A DNA stretch of 15,770 nt from JAWWPY01 sp964412845 (GCA_964412845.1 CAYPQM010000159.1:1-15770); one strand, 5' to 3'; positions 1 to 7,431 are shown, counted from the first letter of the stretch. Notes: generated by a model not told the origin, from the sequence alone. Numbers and translations: made by a program.

Positions 1-141
1 GAGGCGGGCTTGGGGGTGGCGGACGAGGTAGTGTTCGTATTGCCGCGGGCGTTCCCTCACAAATCCTATGCCGGCGCGTCTTTCGATCAGAGGATTGAAA
101 TGCTGACTGCCGCGGCCGCGGGGCGGCCGGGCATCCAGATC
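1..141 (+). pseudogene. Truncated NadD-like nucleotidyltransferase fragment
   Basis: Frame 1 from the first base reads as the interior of a nicotinate-mononucleotide adenylyltransferase-like (cytidylyltransferase fold) protein: a DEVVFVLPRAFPHK stretch followed by a FDQRIEML stretch. This matches the family pattern of a strand ending in FVP.., a PHK motif, and then an [E/D]-x-R-xx-ML helix. The N-terminal nucleotide-binding motif would lie upstream of the window. Family resemblance fades near base 110-140, and the frame continues only as antisense of the MFS transporter, closing with a stop near 357. The remaining family C-terminal half (roughly 100 residues or more) is absent. The call rests on motif memory, not an alignment. 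It appears to be a gene cut off by a rearrangement whose breakpoint lies near the 3' end of the transporter gene. Confidence 0.5.
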
Positions 142-1661
142 AGCACCACCAGGGCGCCGGCCAGCGTGATAACCGCCGAGACCACGGTGGTCACGTGCAT
201 CGCGTGCACGAACGCGGTGTCCGCGAACCCGTTGAGGCGGGCCCCGGCGCTGCCGAGCTTGGCCGCCACCGTCTGGGTCGCGGTGATCGACCCGGACGCC
301 GCGGTCCTGGCCACCGGGGACAGCGCGGACAGGTGCGGGCTGAGCTGGCTGCGGTAGGTCTGGGCCAGGATGGAGCCCAGCACCGCGACGCCAAGCGCCC
401 CGGCGACCTGGCGGGCGGTGTTGGTCAGCGCCGACCCGGAACCGGCCCGCTCCCTGGGCACCACGGACATGACCGCTTCGGTGGCCGACGGCATCACGGC
501 GCCCATCCCGGCACCCTGGGCGAAGAAGATGACACCGAGCACCCAGATCGGCGTGGTCGTGCCGAGGGCCTGGTAACCGGCCAGGGCGATGGCCACCAGC
601 AGCAGGCCGGATGCGCCCACGGCCTTGGCGCCATACCGCACGACAAGCTTGGCGCTGCGCGGCGCCATCAGCATCTGGCCGACGGCGAACGGCAGCGTCA
701 GCAACCCGGCGGCCAGCGGCGTGTAGCCGCGCACGCCCTGCAGGTAGAAGCTGAGGAAGAAGAACGCGCCCATCATGCCGAAGAAGACCAGCGCGAGCGC
801 GCCGATGGCGGACGACAGCCGCGGGTCGCGGAACAGCTTCACATCCAGCGACGGGTGGCTGAGCCGGGTCTCGTACCAGCCGAAGGCGACGAGGACGGCC
901 AGGCCGGCCAGGCTGCTGCCCAGCACGTCCCAGTGGATCCAGGAGCCCTTCTCGCCGCCCTGGATGATCCCGTATACCAGGAGCACAAGGCCAGCGATGG
1001 ACGCCGCCACGCCCACGTAGTCGATCCGGCCGGGGCTGGGGTCCTTGGACTCGGGGACGAGCAGCAGGATCGCGACCACGCCCAGCGCGGTAATCGGGAC
1101 GTTGATCAGGAAGACAGACCCCCACCAGAAATGGGCCAGCAGCACGCCCCCGACGACCGGGCCGATGGCGATGCCGATGCCGACGGCGATGGCCCAGATG
1201 CCGATGGCGCGGGCCCGCTCACGTGGCTGGAAGACGTTGGAAATGATCGACAGCGTCTGCGGCATGACGGCGGCGGCGCCCAGGCCCATCGCGGCACGCG
1301 CCCAGATCAGCTGATCGGGACTGTGCGAGTACGCGGTGAGCAGCGAGAAGATGCCGAACATGGCCATGCCGAAGGTCAGCATGCGCTTGCGGCCGATCCG
1401 GTCGCCGATCACGCCGAACGTGAACAGCAGGCCAGCGAACACCAGGGTGTAGGAGTTGATCCCCCACTCCAGCTGGCTCTGGGTGGCGCCCAGGCCGATC
1501 TTCGGCTCAGCGATGATCCGCACGGCCACATTCAGCACGGTGTTGTCGAGGACGATGGCGATCAGGCTGATCACCACGACGCCGAGGATGAGCCACCGGC
1601 GCCGGTGGATCTTGTCAGCCGACTCCTGGGTCCGCCCCGGGAGTGAAATCTGCGAAGTCAT
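87..1661 (-). CDS. MFS drug efflux transporter, DHA2 (14-TM, EmrB/QacA) family
   Basis: A 524-residue integral membrane protein expected to export drugs by proton antiport. After a short cytoplasmic N-terminus (residues 1-22) it shows hydrophobic segments consistent with 14 TM helices. It carries the family signatures: LDNTVLNVA at 39-47 in TM1 (motif D1), GVIGDRIGRKR at 83-93 (motif A, loop 2-3) and GIGIAIGPVVGG at about 161-172 (motif C, antiporter signature in TM5). Length is normal for DHA2. The ATG at 1661 is preceded by GAAGGA at suitable spacing. The C-terminus after WMPGRP is short, and its last residues read through the remnant of a neighbouring nucleotidyltransferase on the other strand. 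A perfect 7-bp inverted repeat about 95 bp upstream looks like a TetR-family operator, but no regulator gene is adjacent. Substrate cannot be inferred. Confidence 0.93.
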   Translation of the reverse strand: MTSQISLPGRTQESADKIHRRRWLILGVVVISLIAIVLDNTVLNVAVRIIAEPKIGLGATQSQLEWGINSYTLVFAGLLFTFGVIGDRIGRKRMLTFGMAMFGIFSLLTAYSHSPDQLIWARAAMGLGAAAVMPQTLSIISNVFQPRERARAIGIWAIAVGIGIAIGPVVGGVLLAHFWWGSVFLINVPITALGVVAILLLVPESKDPSPGRIDYVGVAASIAGLVLLVYGIIQGGEKGSWIHWDVLGSSLAGLAVLVAFGWYETRLSHPSLDVKLFRDPRLSSAIGALALVFFGMMGAFFFLSFYLQGVRGYTPLAAGLLTLPFAVGQMLMAPRSAKLVVRYGAKAVGASGLLLVAIALAGYQALGTTTPIWVLGVIFFAQGAGMGAVMPSATEAVMSVVPRERAGSGSALTNTARQVAGALGVAVLGSILAQTYRSQLSPHLSALSPVARTAASGSITATQTVAAKLGSAGARLNGFADTAFVHAMHVTTVVSAVITLAGALVVLIWMPGRPAAAAVSISIL

Positions 1662-1755
1662 GATGTCCTTCGTGGTCAGCGGGAAGCCCGCGACGTGCGT
1701 GCGGCGTTACCCTGACGTGTTCCCGCGCGGCCTTGTGCCGTCGCAGGCGAGCTAT

Positions 1756-1778
1756 CGATACGAAACTCGTCCGTATCG
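1756..1778. promoter_or_regulatory. Inverted repeat, likely TetR-type operator
   Basis: CGATACG (1756-1762) and CGTATCG (1772-1778) form a perfect inverted repeat; allowing one mismatch the arms extend to 9 bp around a 5-bp centre. The spacing is typical of TetR-family operators next to DHA2 exporters in actinobacteria. It lies in the 257-bp gap between the transporter and panB, nearer the transporter start. The assignment to a TetR regulator is inference. Confidence 0.5.
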
Positions 1779-1918
1779 GAAAAGATTCCCAGATGGCCCG
1801 GGGAATTTCGCGCGGAGCCCGGCCGGCCCGCCGGGGGCTATCTCAGGTGGCCGCAACATGACATGATCTAAAGGTCCGGGGACGCCGTCACGGCGCCACG
1901 AGGCGTGGAGGGTTCCAG

Positions 1919-2857
1919 ATGAACGCTTACGAAGAAGTAGGCTCCGGCACGGCCGCGACCAGCCCGCGGACCGCAGCGCAGGATCCGGCCGGCCGTGCCG
2001 CGGGTCCCGCCGCCGGGGCCAGCCGCCAGCCAGAGCATGAACCGCTTTACGGCGGGCCGGCCGGCCGGCGGGTCACCGTGCGGGACCTCGCGGCCGCCAA
2101 GGCGCGCGGCGAGAAATGGCCGATGCTCACCGCCTACGACGCGCTGATCGCGCGCGTCTTCGACAACGCGGGCATCCCGGTGCTGCTGGTCGGGGATTCC
2201 GCGTCCATGGTGGTGTACGGGCATGACACGACCATCCCGGTGACGGTGGATGACCTGATCCCGCTCACCGCGGCCGTGGTGCGCGGCACCAAGCGCGCGC
2301 TGGTCGTGGCCGACCTGCCGTTCGGCTCCTACCAGGCGTCACCTGAGGCCGCGCTCACCACCGCGATCCGGTTCCTCAAGGAGACCGGGGCGCACGCGGT
2401 CAAGCTGGAGGGCGGCCACCGGGTGCTGCGCCAAGCCGAGGAACTCGTCGCGGCCGGCATCCCGGTCATGGCTCATCTCGGGCTGACCCCGCAGTCGGTC
2501 AACGCGTTCGGCGGCTACCGGGTCCAGGGCCGGGGCGAGGAAGGCGAGCGGCTGCTGCAGGACGCGAAGGCCCTGGAGGCCGCGGGCGCCTTTGCGATCG
2601 TGCTGGAGTGCGTCCCGGCCGAGCTGGCCGCGCGGGCCACCGCCGCGCTGTCCATCCCGACCATCGGGATCGGCGCCGGGCCGGACTGCGACGCCCAGGT
2701 GCTCGTCTGGCAGGACATGGCCGGGCTCACCCCGCGGACCGCGAAGTTCGTCAGGAAGTACGCGGACCTGGCGGGCGTGCTCGGGCAGGCCGCCGAGTCG
2801 TTCGCCAGCGACGTGGCGGGCGGGCAGTTCCCCGGGCCGGAGCACTCTTACCGCTGA
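1919..2857 (+). CDS. panB: 3-methyl-2-oxobutanoate hydroxymethyltransferase (ketopantoate hydroxymethyltransferase)
   Basis: Catalyses transfer of a hydroxymethyl group from 5,10-methylene-tetrahydrofolate to 2-oxoisovalerate, giving ketopantoate, the first committed step of pantothenate/CoA synthesis; cytosolic. The 312-residue product has the complete TIM-barrel signature set: VGDSASMVVYG (91-101, Mg2+ Asp93), ADLPFGSY (131-138, Asp132), KLEGG (162-166, Lys162 and Glu164), HLGLTPQS (186-193) and LECVP (229-233, catalytic Glu230). Residues 1-46 are a low-complexity Ala/Gly/Pro-rich extension before the conserved RRVTVRDLAAAK. Such extensions occur in actinobacterial PanB, and this start is supported by GGAGGG at 1907-1912, six bases before the ATG. 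No panC or panD neighbour is present, so it is probably transcribed alone. Confidence 0.95.
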   Translation: MNAYEEVGSGTAATSPRTAAQDPAGRAAGPAAGASRQPEHEPLYGGPAGRRVTVRDLAAAKARGEKWPMLTAYDALIARVFDNAGIPVLLVGDSASMVVYGHDTTIPVTVDDLIPLTAAVVRGTKRALVVADLPFGSYQASPEAALTTAIRFLKETGAHAVKLEGGHRVLRQAEELVAAGIPVMAHLGLTPQSVNAFGGYRVQGRGEEGERLLQDAKALEAAGAFAIVLECVPAELAARATAALSIPTIGIGAGPDCDAQVLVWQDMAGLTPRTAKFVRKYADLAGVLGQAAESFASDVAGGQFPGPEHSYR

Positions 2858-2932
2858 GCGCCCGCCGAGTTACCTGGGCCACCGCGCACCGGATGACGGG
2901 GGTCCGGGCGGGCTGCCGTGTCGCTGTGGCGT

Positions 2933-3595
2933 CTATATGTCGGTGAGCCGCAGGCCGGCGTGCGCCTTGTACCGGCGGTTCACCGAGACCAGGTTGGCGG
3001 TGAGCGCCTCCACCTGCCCGCAATTGCGCAGCCGGCCCGCGTACACACCGCGGACACCAGGGAGCCGGCTGGCGAGTTCCTGCACGAGGTCGGTGGCGGC
3101 CCGGTCGTCCCCGAGCACCATGACGTCCAGGTCAATCGCGATGACCTCCGGGTCAAGCAGCACCACCGCTGACACGTGGTGGAACGCGCCGACGACCCAG
3201 CTGCCGGGCAGCACCGCGGCCGCCTGCTGAGCGGCGCTGCCCTCCTCGACCGGCAGCGGGTAGGCGCCGCGCCCGTCGAACCCCAGCGGGTTTACGCAGT
3301 CGATCACGATCTTTCCGCTGAGAACGTCCGCGAGCGAAGCGAGCAGTTCCCGGTGCCCGTCCCAGGGCACGGCCACGATCACCACATCTGCCTCGCGGGC
3401 CGCGTCGGCATTGGCCATGCCGCGGATCCCCCGGTCCGGGCCAAGGGACTCGGCGGCGGCCACCGCCCGCTCGGCGCTGCGCGACCCAATGATCACTGGA
3501 TTGCCCGCGAACGCGAACCGGTTCGCGAGGCCACGGCCCTGATCCCCGGTGCCGCCCAGAACGCCTATCCCCAGATGGGCGACATCCTTGGTCAT
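2933..3595 (-). CDS. npdG: NADPH-dependent F420 reductase (F420H2:NADP oxidoreductase family)
   Basis: A 220-residue cytosolic enzyme expected to move hydride between coenzyme F420 and NADP(H). It starts with a Rossmann dinucleotide motif GGTGDQGRG (14-22). IIGSRS (35-40) follows, whose Ser/Arg would contact the NADP 2'-phosphate, then VIVAVPWDGH (72-81), VIDCVNPLGFD (97-107) and the F420-side AFHHVSA (137-143). The C-terminus ALTANLVSVNRRYKAHAGLR is family-like. The ATG at 3595 has AGGGA nine bases upstream; an in-frame ATG at 3622, with CAGGA seven bases upstream, would add nine residues and is an equally possible start. The open frame extends further upstream to 4237, but that part is antisense of the neighbouring gene. 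Divergent from a conserved unknown protein, with under 75 bp between starts. Confidence 0.9.
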   Translation of the reverse strand: MTKDVAHLGIGVLGGTGDQGRGLANRFAFAGNPVIIGSRSAERAVAAAESLGPDRGIRGMANADAAREADVVIVAVPWDGHRELLASLADVLSGKIVIDCVNPLGFDGRGAYPLPVEEGSAAQQAAAVLPGSWVVGAFHHVSAVVLLDPEVIAIDLDVMVLGDDRAATDLVQELASRLPGVRGVYAGRLRNCGQVEALTANLVSVNRRYKAHAGLRLTDI

Positions 3596-3668
3596 AATGG
3601 GTGATCCCTGCTCTGCGGCCATGCCCCGATCCTGCCAGAACCTCATCCGGCGGTGGCACGATGGACCC

Positions 3669-4262
3669 ATGGACTCGGGGCAGGTGACAGCGCTGCGCGC
3701 GCTGCTGGCCAGCACCGGCTGGCTGGAGCGGACCGCCGAGTTCGCCCGGGCGCTGCGCCGGTCGTCGCGGACTCCCGGCGGACTGCTGGTCGTCGGGACT
3801 CCCGACGCCGAGCCCTGGCACCTGACCGCGCACCTGGATGACGAGAGCCGGATGATCGGCGCGCCCGAGCTGGCGCCCACCCTGGTGCGCTGGGATCCGC
3901 CGCCGGACGGGCCGCCGCACCTGCGGACGGGCCTGTCCCGCCTGGACGAAGCACGGCGCGGCGAGACGCTGCTCGTGGTCAGCCCGCAGGTGGCCCCGGA
4001 CGCCCTGCTGGAACGGGTGCACAGCGCCCGCAAGGTCGCCACGATCCTGGCCCTGGACCGGGGTGACCCGGAACTTGAGCAGCTGGCGCACGAGGTGCTC
4101 ACGGTGCGGCCGGACAGCGCGCCGGTGTCCTTCGACGCGGCCCAGCACCTGGTCAGCTCCGCTGCTGGTGCGGAGCGGGCGGCGGGCGAACAGCCCCGGG
4201 CCGGGCTGCGGGAACGTCTCGGCCGGCTGCTCGACATGGTGAGCGGGCCGGCCCCCCGGTAG
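3669..4262 (+). CDS. Conserved actinobacterial protein of unknown function
   Basis: A 197-residue soluble protein with no recognised catalytic motif. The N-terminus (1-35) is an amphipathic, Arg/Leu-rich helical region. It is followed by an alpha/beta stretch GGLLVVGTPDAEPWHLTAHLDDE (37-59), with a Trp/His/Asp-Asp patch that could be a binding site, and a further beta-strand ETLLVVSP (99-106). The C-terminal third is charged and probably flexible. The ATG at 3669 was chosen because residues from MDSGQV onward are ordered and coding-like, whereas the frame upstream (from 3549) is antisense of the reductase. SD is weak, so the mRNA may be nearly leaderless. From memory similar proteins occur in Streptomyces beside F420:NADP reductase genes, but no function is known to me. 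Head-to-head arrangement with the reductase suggests coordinated expression. Confidence 0.75.
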   Translation: MDSGQVTALRALLASTGWLERTAEFARALRRSSRTPGGLLVVGTPDAEPWHLTAHLDDESRMIGAPELAPTLVRWDPPPDGPPHLRTGLSRLDEARRGETLLVVSPQVAPDALLERVHSARKVATILALDRGDPELEQLAHEVLTVRPDSAPVSFDAAQHLVSSAAGAERAAGEQPRAGLRERLGRLLDMVSGPAPR

Positions 4263-4276
4263 GTCCCGGCCCGGTT

Positions 4277-4302
4277 CCTGAGACGGCGGCCTGAGACGGC
4301 GG
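4277..4302 (+). repeat. Perfect 13-bp tandem duplication
   Basis: CCTGAGACGGCGG occurs twice without a gap (4277-4289 and 4290-4302) in the 71-bp gap between the unknown protein and the PEP mutase-like gene. It sits where promoter elements of the downstream gene would lie; a TAGATT hexamer follows at 4321-4326. It is probably a replication-slippage duplication. Confidence 0.8.
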
Positions 4303-4333
4303 ACCCCCCTTACCGACCGCTAGATTTGGCGGC

Positions 4334-5176
4334 ATGAGCATCCAGGACACTGCTGTCATCCCCAGCCAGGCCGAGAAGGCCGACCTGTTCCGCGCGCTGC
4401 ACGAGGGCCCGGAACCGCTGCTGCTGCCGAACCCGTGGGACGTGGGCTCCGCGAGACTCCTCGCCTCGCTGGGCTTCGCCGCGCTGGCCACCACGAGCAG
4501 CGGTTTCGCGGCCACGCTGGGGCGCCTCGACGGATCGGTGACCCGCGATGAGGCGCTCGCGCACGCCGCGGAACTCGCCGCGGCGACCAGCCTGCCGGTC
4601 TCAGCCGACCTGGAGAACGCCTTCGCCGACGAGCCCGCGGGGGTGGCCGAGACGATCCGGATGGCGGTGCAGGCCGGGCTGGCCGGCTGCTCGGTCGAGG
4701 ACTTCACCGGCCAGCCCGATTCGCCGATCTACGACATCGGGCTGGCCACCGACCGGATCGCGGCGGCCGCGGCGGCCGCGAAGGCCGGCCTGGTCCAGCT
4801 CGTGGTCACCGCGCGGGCCGAGAACTACCTGCACGGCCGGCCGGATCTGGCTGACACCATCACCCGCCTGCAGGCCTACCAGGAGGCCGGCGCTGACGTG
4901 CTGTTCGCGCCGGGCCTGACCAACCTGGACGAGATCCGCCAGGTGGTGAGCGCGGTCGACCGGCCGGTCAACGTGCTCGCCATGGCCGGCGGCCCGACGG
5001 TCCCGGAACTGGCCGAGGCGGGCGTGCGCCGGGTCTCGGTGGGCGGGGCGTTCGCGTTCGCCGCGCTCGGCGCGGTCGTCGAGGCCGCCCGCGAACTACG
5101 CGAGCAGGGCAGCTACGGGTACCTGGAGCTGGCCAAAACCGGCCGCTCCGCGGTGGGGGCGGCATTCACCGACTGA
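4334..5176 (+). CDS. Isocitrate lyase/PEP mutase superfamily enzyme
   Basis: A 280-residue TIM-barrel protein of the PEP mutase/isocitrate lyase superfamily, which cleaves or forms C-C or P-C bonds of 2-oxo-acid-derived enolates using Mg2+. Visible signatures are LLPNPWDVGSARLL (30-43), ATTSSGFA (52-59), the metal-binding SADLENAF (90-97, Asp92 and Glu94), CSVEDFTG (119-126, Glu122-Asp123) and TARAENY (159-165, Arg161). The KKCGH catalytic loop of true isocitrate and methylisocitrate lyases is absent; the position is occupied by NAFADEP. It is therefore neither of those enzymes and falls in the carboxyphosphonoenolpyruvate mutase-like group, often annotated oxaloacetate decarboxylase-like. 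ATG at 4334 is preceded only by a weak GGCGG. Convergent with the YbjQ cluster, 25 bp away. Substrate unknown. Confidence 0.88.
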   Translation: MSIQDTAVIPSQAEKADLFRALHEGPEPLLLPNPWDVGSARLLASLGFAALATTSSGFAATLGRLDGSVTRDEALAHAAELAAATSLPVSADLENAFADEPAGVAETIRMAVQAGLAGCSVEDFTGQPDSPIYDIGLATDRIAAAAAAAKAGLVQLVVTARAENYLHGRPDLADTITRLQAYQEAGADVLFAPGLTNLDEIRQVVSAVDRPVNVLAMAGGPTVPELAEAGVRRVSVGGAFAFAALGAVVEAARELREQGSYGYLELAKTGRSAVGAAFTD

Positions 5177-5201
5177 GCCCTTCATGATCAAAGCACCGGG
5201 C

Positions 5202-6047
5202 TTAGGAGTCCAGGCTCAGCACCATGGTGGGGCGCTCGATCACGTGGTCCTCGCGCAGCGGCCGGACCGCCGTGCCAATGGCGAAGAACTCGGTGGTGTG
5301 CGATCCCCAGGTGTGGCTGTGCTGCCGGAGCTGGACCCCGACGATCCCCTCGGCGTGCAGTTCCTCCGCCTCGGCTTGCATCCGGCTCATCGCCAGCTCA
5401 CGGGCGTCGTACAGGGCCTGGGTGAACTGCTCAAGCTCCACATTGCGCCCGATGTTGCCGATCTTCCCGCTCATCCGCTGGTGCGCGATGTGGTAGACGC
5501 ATGACCCCATCACCATGCCGAGCGGCGCGTAGCCAGCCCGGATCAGGGTCCAGAAGTCCTGGCCCGACAGGTCGGAGGTGAATGGCTGGTTCTTGTTGTT
5601 ACGCCACTGGCTGACTCCCCCGCCGCCGGCCCCCTCCTCGGCTTTGACCGCGGTGCCGACTGCGATGAATTCGGCGATGTCGTTGCCGAACTCCTTCAGC
5701 TCCACGTCGAGCCGGACCCCGACGATGCCATCCGCGTTGAGCGCGTCGGCCTCCGCTTCCATCCGGGTCATCGCGAGTTCCCGTGCGTGGTACATGGCCT
5801 GGGACAGGACGTCCAGTTCCTGGTTCTTGCCCCACCGGCCGACCTGCAGGCCCACGTGGTAGATCGAGCTGCCCAGGACCAGGCCGAGCGGGCGGAACCC
5901 GGCCTCGCGCACCAGCAGGAACTCGTTCACGGACAGGTCCGAGGTAAAGATGGCGCCCGGCCGCCCGGGCTGCAGCTCAGCGAGACGGCGCAGGGCGTCC
6001 TGCGGTACTCCGGCCGCGTCGAGCGCGGCGGCGTTCTGCTCGGTCAT
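5202..6047 (-). CDS. Tandem YbjQ-type (heavy-metal-binding-like) domain protein
   Basis: A 281-residue protein made of two copies of the small YbjQ/UPF0145 domain, at about 32-135 and 155-263. Each copy repeats the same order: FTSDLS.., AG[FY].PLG[LM]V[LM]GS..YH, then QA[ML]Y.ARELAM[TS]RM.AEA, an A[DE]GIVGV strand, and EF.A[VI]GTAV. A Gly-rich linker AEEGAGGGG (137-144) separates them. YbjQ domains form oligomers and are often labelled heavy-metal-binding, but no biochemical role is established. There is no signal peptide or TM segment. The ATG at 6047 has a GGGAGAA ribosome binding site. It is the downstream gene of a probable operon with a paralogue 74 bp upstream. Most single-domain homologues are about 105 residues, so this is an internal duplication. 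Confidence 0.85.
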   Translation of the reverse strand: MTEQNAAALDAAGVPQDALRRLAELQPGRPGAIFTSDLSVNEFLLVREAGFRPLGLVLGSSIYHVGLQVGRWGKNQELDVLSQAMYHARELAMTRMEAEADALNADGIVGVRLDVELKEFGNDIAEFIAVGTAVKAEEGAGGGGVSQWRNNKNQPFTSDLSGQDFWTLIRAGYAPLGMVMGSCVYHIAHQRMSGKIGNIGRNVELEQFTQALYDARELAMSRMQAEAEELHAEGIVGVQLRQHSHTWGSHTTEFFAIGTAVRPLREDHVIERPTMVLSLDS

Positions 6048-6121
6048 CGTTCTCCCTCAGCTGCTCTCAGCACGATCCTGCGGTCATCATCGGCATCCGC
6101 CGCGGGCTGGCGCGGCACTGG

Positions 6122-7066
6122 TCAGCCACCGAGCCGGATCCGGGCCGCCTGGCGCCGCTGCGGATCCAGCGACAGGATGGCCAGGCTGCGTGGCTGCTGC
6201 GTGCCCGGCGACGCGAAACTCGCCGTGGCCGTGCCGATAACCGTGACTTCCACGATGTGGTCCCTGCGGCCCTCTTGCATCGGGCACTCACGCTCGTGAA
6301 CCTTCATCTCCATCTTGGACACGACGACACCCTCCGCGCCGAGCCGGCGGACATCCTGCTCCAGCTGGACGCGCCCGTCGTGCCTGGCCTCGTTCACGAC
6401 TTCGGTATACCCGGTCACCTCGGCATTCCCGGCACCCCACCGGGTCTGGCCGATGGTCAGCCAGTCGTCGTGCCTGGATGCGACCGAGATGCCGAGCGCC
6501 AGCCCGACCGGCACCCAGCCGGCCATGATCAGCTTGGCGAAGTCCTGGCCGGACAGGTCGGAGGTGAACGGCCGGGGCGGCACCACGCCGCCGCCCTGCG
6601 CGCGGACCGCGGTGCCGATCGCCTTGAATTCCAGGCCGCCGGCGGGAAAGGCCCCGATGGTAAGCGACACGCCCACGATGCCCTGGCCGCCGAGTTGCGT
6701 GCACTCCGCTGACATCCGGTCCAGGGCCTTGTGCCGTGCCTCGTACATCGCCTTGATCAACGGGCCGAACGAGCCGTAGCCACCGCGGCTGGAGACCTGC
6801 GTCGGGGTGCGGACGGGCAGGGCAAAGGCAGGCTGGGAGAAGGCCCCGTATCCCGCCCAGGCACCTGGGCAGCCGTACCCGCCCGTGAAGCCAATGTTGT
6901 ATACGGCCGCGCCGAGCACCTGGCCGACAGGCTCGAAGCCCACGCTGCGGATGGCGGCGAATTCGTCGGTGGACAGGGCGGAAGCCCAGGTCCCGCTCCC
7001 CCGGATCTCGTTCATCCGGGCCTGCGCGGCAGACGGGAGCCCGCTCCCGGCCCGGTCATCGCTCAC
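6122..7066 (-). CDS. Second tandem YbjQ-type domain protein, paralogue of the downstream gene
   Basis: A 314-residue paralogue with two YbjQ-type domains (about 28-155 and 166-283). Domain 1 has ALSTDEF, VGFEPVGQVLGAAVYN, a Gly/Tyr/aromatic-rich insertion at about 58-100, then AMYEARHKALDRM and GIVGVSL ending in EFKAIGTAV. Domain 2 begins PFTSDLSGQDF, identical over ten residues to the start of domain 2 in the neighbouring paralogue. It is otherwise divergent and carries HERECPMQEG (257-266) in an extended loop. Both paralogues end in a similar LSLD-containing tail. The start is GTG at 7066, supported by AAAGGGG upstream. It probably shares a transcript with the gene at 5202-6047. Function unknown; cytosolic from lack of signal or TM segments. 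Confidence 0.8.
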   Translation of the reverse strand: MSDDRAGSGLPSAAQARMNEIRGSGTWASALSTDEFAAIRSVGFEPVGQVLGAAVYNIGFTGGYGCPGAWAGYGAFSQPAFALPVRTPTQVSSRGGYGSFGPLIKAMYEARHKALDRMSAECTQLGGQGIVGVSLTIGAFPAGGLEFKAIGTAVRAQGGGVVPPRPFTSDLSGQDFAKLIMAGWVPVGLALGISVASRHDDWLTIGQTRWGAGNAEVTGYTEVVNEARHDGRVQLEQDVRRLGAEGVVVSKMEMKVHERECPMQEGRRDHIVEVTVIGTATASFASPGTQQPRSLAILSLDPQRRQAARIRLGG

Positions 7067-7146
7067 CGCGTGCCCCTTTCGGCCCCTGCGCCGCTAGCCC
7101 CACGATACCGGGCATGGGAACCGGACCGGCGGACCCAGACCCTGGC

Positions 7147-7215
7147 ATGGCCCGGGCCGACCCCGGCGTGGCCCGGGCCGCAGGTCCCGGCGTGGCCCGG
7201 GCCGCAGGTCCCGGC
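7147..7215 (-). repeat. GC-rich 24-bp tandem repeat, about three units
   Basis: Two identical 24-bp units beginning GTGGCCCGGGCCGCAGG lie end to end at 7168-7191 and 7192-7215. A degenerate 21-bp unit precedes them at 7147-7167. Each contains the palindrome GGCCCGGGCC. The array sits in the 176-bp gap between the 62-residue protein and the YbjQ-like gene, where it would be transcribed as a run of stable hairpins. Both strands have open frames across it, but these are low-complexity and not coding-like. Confidence 0.8.
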
Positions 7216-7242
7216 GCGGGCACGGGCGGACGGCGACGGCCC

Positions 7243-7431
7243 TTACTGTCCGGCCTCGCCGTCGGCCGCGTCCCACTCCTTGTTACGTTTCCGCACCGTG
7301 TCGAGGGCGTGCGCGGCCTCGTCCTCGCTCTGATACGGCCCGAGCCTGTCCTTGCCCGGGCAACCTGCCCCATGCTCGACAGTGCGGTGTTTAAGGCAGT
7401 ACCACCAGGCTTGGTCATCGTCCATGCGCAT
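7243..7431 (-). CDS. Small conserved Cys/His protein of unknown function
   Basis: A 62-residue protein with an aromatic and Cys/His N-terminal block (WWYCLKHRTVEHGAGC, 9-24) and a charged helical C-terminus (SEDEAAHALDTVRKRNKEWD, 35-54). Cys12, His15 and Cys24, with His20, could make a small metal site; that is inference. From memory, similar short WYCLKH proteins are widespread in actinobacteria without assigned function. The ATG at 7431 has GGAG four bases upstream; the ATG at 7425 gives a better spaced site and may be the true start. Divergent from methionine aminopeptidase with only 14 bp between start codons, and upstream of the two YbjQ-type genes on the same strand. Confidence 0.78.
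   Translation of the reverse strand: MRMDDDQAWWYCLKHRTVEHGAGCPGKDRLGPYQSEDEAAHALDTVRKRNKEWDAADGEAGQ

Noticed and set aside
195..1646. Long forward frame (483 codons) across the MFS gene
   Set aside because: It is antisense of a transporter with clear motifs and TM helices; the product is His/Gly/Arg-rich low complexity typical of GC-rich shadow frames.
1816..1839. GC-rich hairpin upstream of panB
   Set aside because: Stem with a 2-nt bulge but no U-tract and no obvious link to the panB SD; such hairpins are common by chance at this GC content.
2860..2912. Possible terminator between panB and the reductase (GCCCGCC ... GGCGGGC)
   Set aside because: The arms are about 40 bases apart and only 7 bp long, too weak to call in GC-rich DNA.
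3596..4237. N-terminal extension of the F420:NADP reductase frame
   Set aside because: Ser/Arg-rich shadow of the divergent unknown gene; the conserved Rossmann start lies just after 3595.
5171..5202. AGCCC...GGGCT hairpin between the convergent PEP mutase-like and YbjQ genes
   Set aside because: Only a 5-bp stem with a 17-base loop and no U-tract.
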